Positions 63,400 to 64,000 of a DNA stretch of 64,000 bases are shown here, piece by piece. How positions within the stretch are numbered: the first letter of the stretch is position 1; each line of letters opens with the position of its first letter. The position numbers and the translations under genes were made by a program. The stretch covers positions 1,575,501-1,639,500 of the forward strand of contig CAHIKZ030000807.1 of the NCBI GenBank assembly GCA_903632075.3. The letters run 5' to 3'. The DNA is from Acanthosepion pharaonis. Lineage: Eukaryota > Mollusca > Cephalopoda > Sepiida > Sepiidae. The notes under the pieces are model-generated. The model worked only from the letters and a program-made list of their open reading frames with translations. It did not search any database and was not told the DNA's origin.

Positions 63400-64000
63400 C
63401 TATAATTAATACTGGATTATATAAAACTATAATTAATATCAACGTTTTTTTAGAAATTATTTATTCAGGTGGTGGGCATAAGTAGGTTATAGACAGAAAC
63501 CTATAATTAGTTGCTGGTTATTATAATCTAATAATCAATAATGGATTTTTATAAAACTACAGTTAAAATAGGATTTTTATTTTAATTTTTATAATTAATA
63601 CCAGATTATTGTAATCCAATAATCAATTATGGATTTTTATAAACCTATAATTAATAGTGGATTTTTATTTTAATTTTCATAATTAATAGCAGATTATTAT
63701 AATCCAATAATCAATAACAGATTGTTATATACCTAATTAGTACTGATTAGTACTAATTAGTATTGGTTTTATATTTCATTTTTTATAATTAATAACAGAT
63801 TATTATAATCCAATAATCAATGATGGATTTTTATAAATCTACAATTAATACTTTTTTTAGTTCAATTTTTATAATTAATAACAGATTATTATAATCCAAT
63901 AATTAATGATGGATTTTTATAAATCTACAATTAATACAATTTTTTTAATTCAATTTTTATAATTAAAAACAGATTATTATAATCCAATAATCAATGATGT
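63400..64000. repeat. 86-bp AT-rich satellite, continues beyond the window
   Basis: AACAGATTATTATAATCCAA recurs at 63794, 63880 and 63968 (spacing 86-88 bp), with earlier diverged units back to about 63400. Each unit contains ATGGATTTTTATAAA(T/C)CTA(C/T)AATTAATA. Units become more alike toward the right edge. Confidence 0.85.

Overview
The window looks like non-coding, AT-rich animal DNA. The combination of features fits a cephalopod, most likely an octopus, but that is an inference from repeat content. The features are very long TA/TG/CA microsatellites, tRNA-headed and 5S-rRNA-headed SINEs, CR1-like and other LINE 3' ends, and many Penelope-like (PLE) remnants. I found no intact host gene, no convincing exon series and no functional tRNA or rRNA gene. 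Every protein resemblance I can support belongs to a decayed mobile element. Many apparent reading frames are translations of (TA)n, which reads as alternating I and Y, or of (CA)n, and I do not call them genes.

Layout. 0-9 kb: a large foldback element, a mariner remnant, a decayed gene of a transposon-like family with an ERFHQD motif, a hAT-like transposase remnant and CR1-like LINE ends. 9-13.7 kb: a degenerate minisatellite, a solo LTR with a perfect 5-bp target duplication, LINE pieces with a nested MITE, and two SINEs. 13.8-25 kb: Penelope-type terminal repeats and foldbacks with hammerhead-like motifs, mostly beside TA tracts. 25-32 kb: SINEs, a LINE C-terminus, more PLE pieces and very long microsatellites. 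32.8-36.7 kb: a nearly full-length but dead Ty3/gypsy retrotransposon with about 140-bp LTRs, nested in an older LINE tail. 37-46 kb: mixed LINE, SINE and PLE debris. 46.6-49.1 kb: a tandem duplication whose first copy is interleaved base by base with an unrelated SINE array. 49-64 kb: 5S-headed SINEs, a 229-bp tandem repeat, a 357-bp SINE array, a 600-bp foldback, a PLE end, LINE RT remnants and an 86-bp satellite running off the right edge.

How the parts relate. PLE coding pieces (GIY-YIG nuclease) are followed downstream by hammerhead-like motifs and TA tracts, as expected for PLE terminal repeats. The 5S-headed SINEs end in the same 3' tail as the CR1-like LINE 3' ends here, which points to that LINE as the likely mobilising partner. 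The strongest leads are this 5S-tRNA composite SINE and its partner, the hammerhead-like terminal repeats, and the blended 46.6-48.0 kb segment, which may be an assembly consensus artefact.
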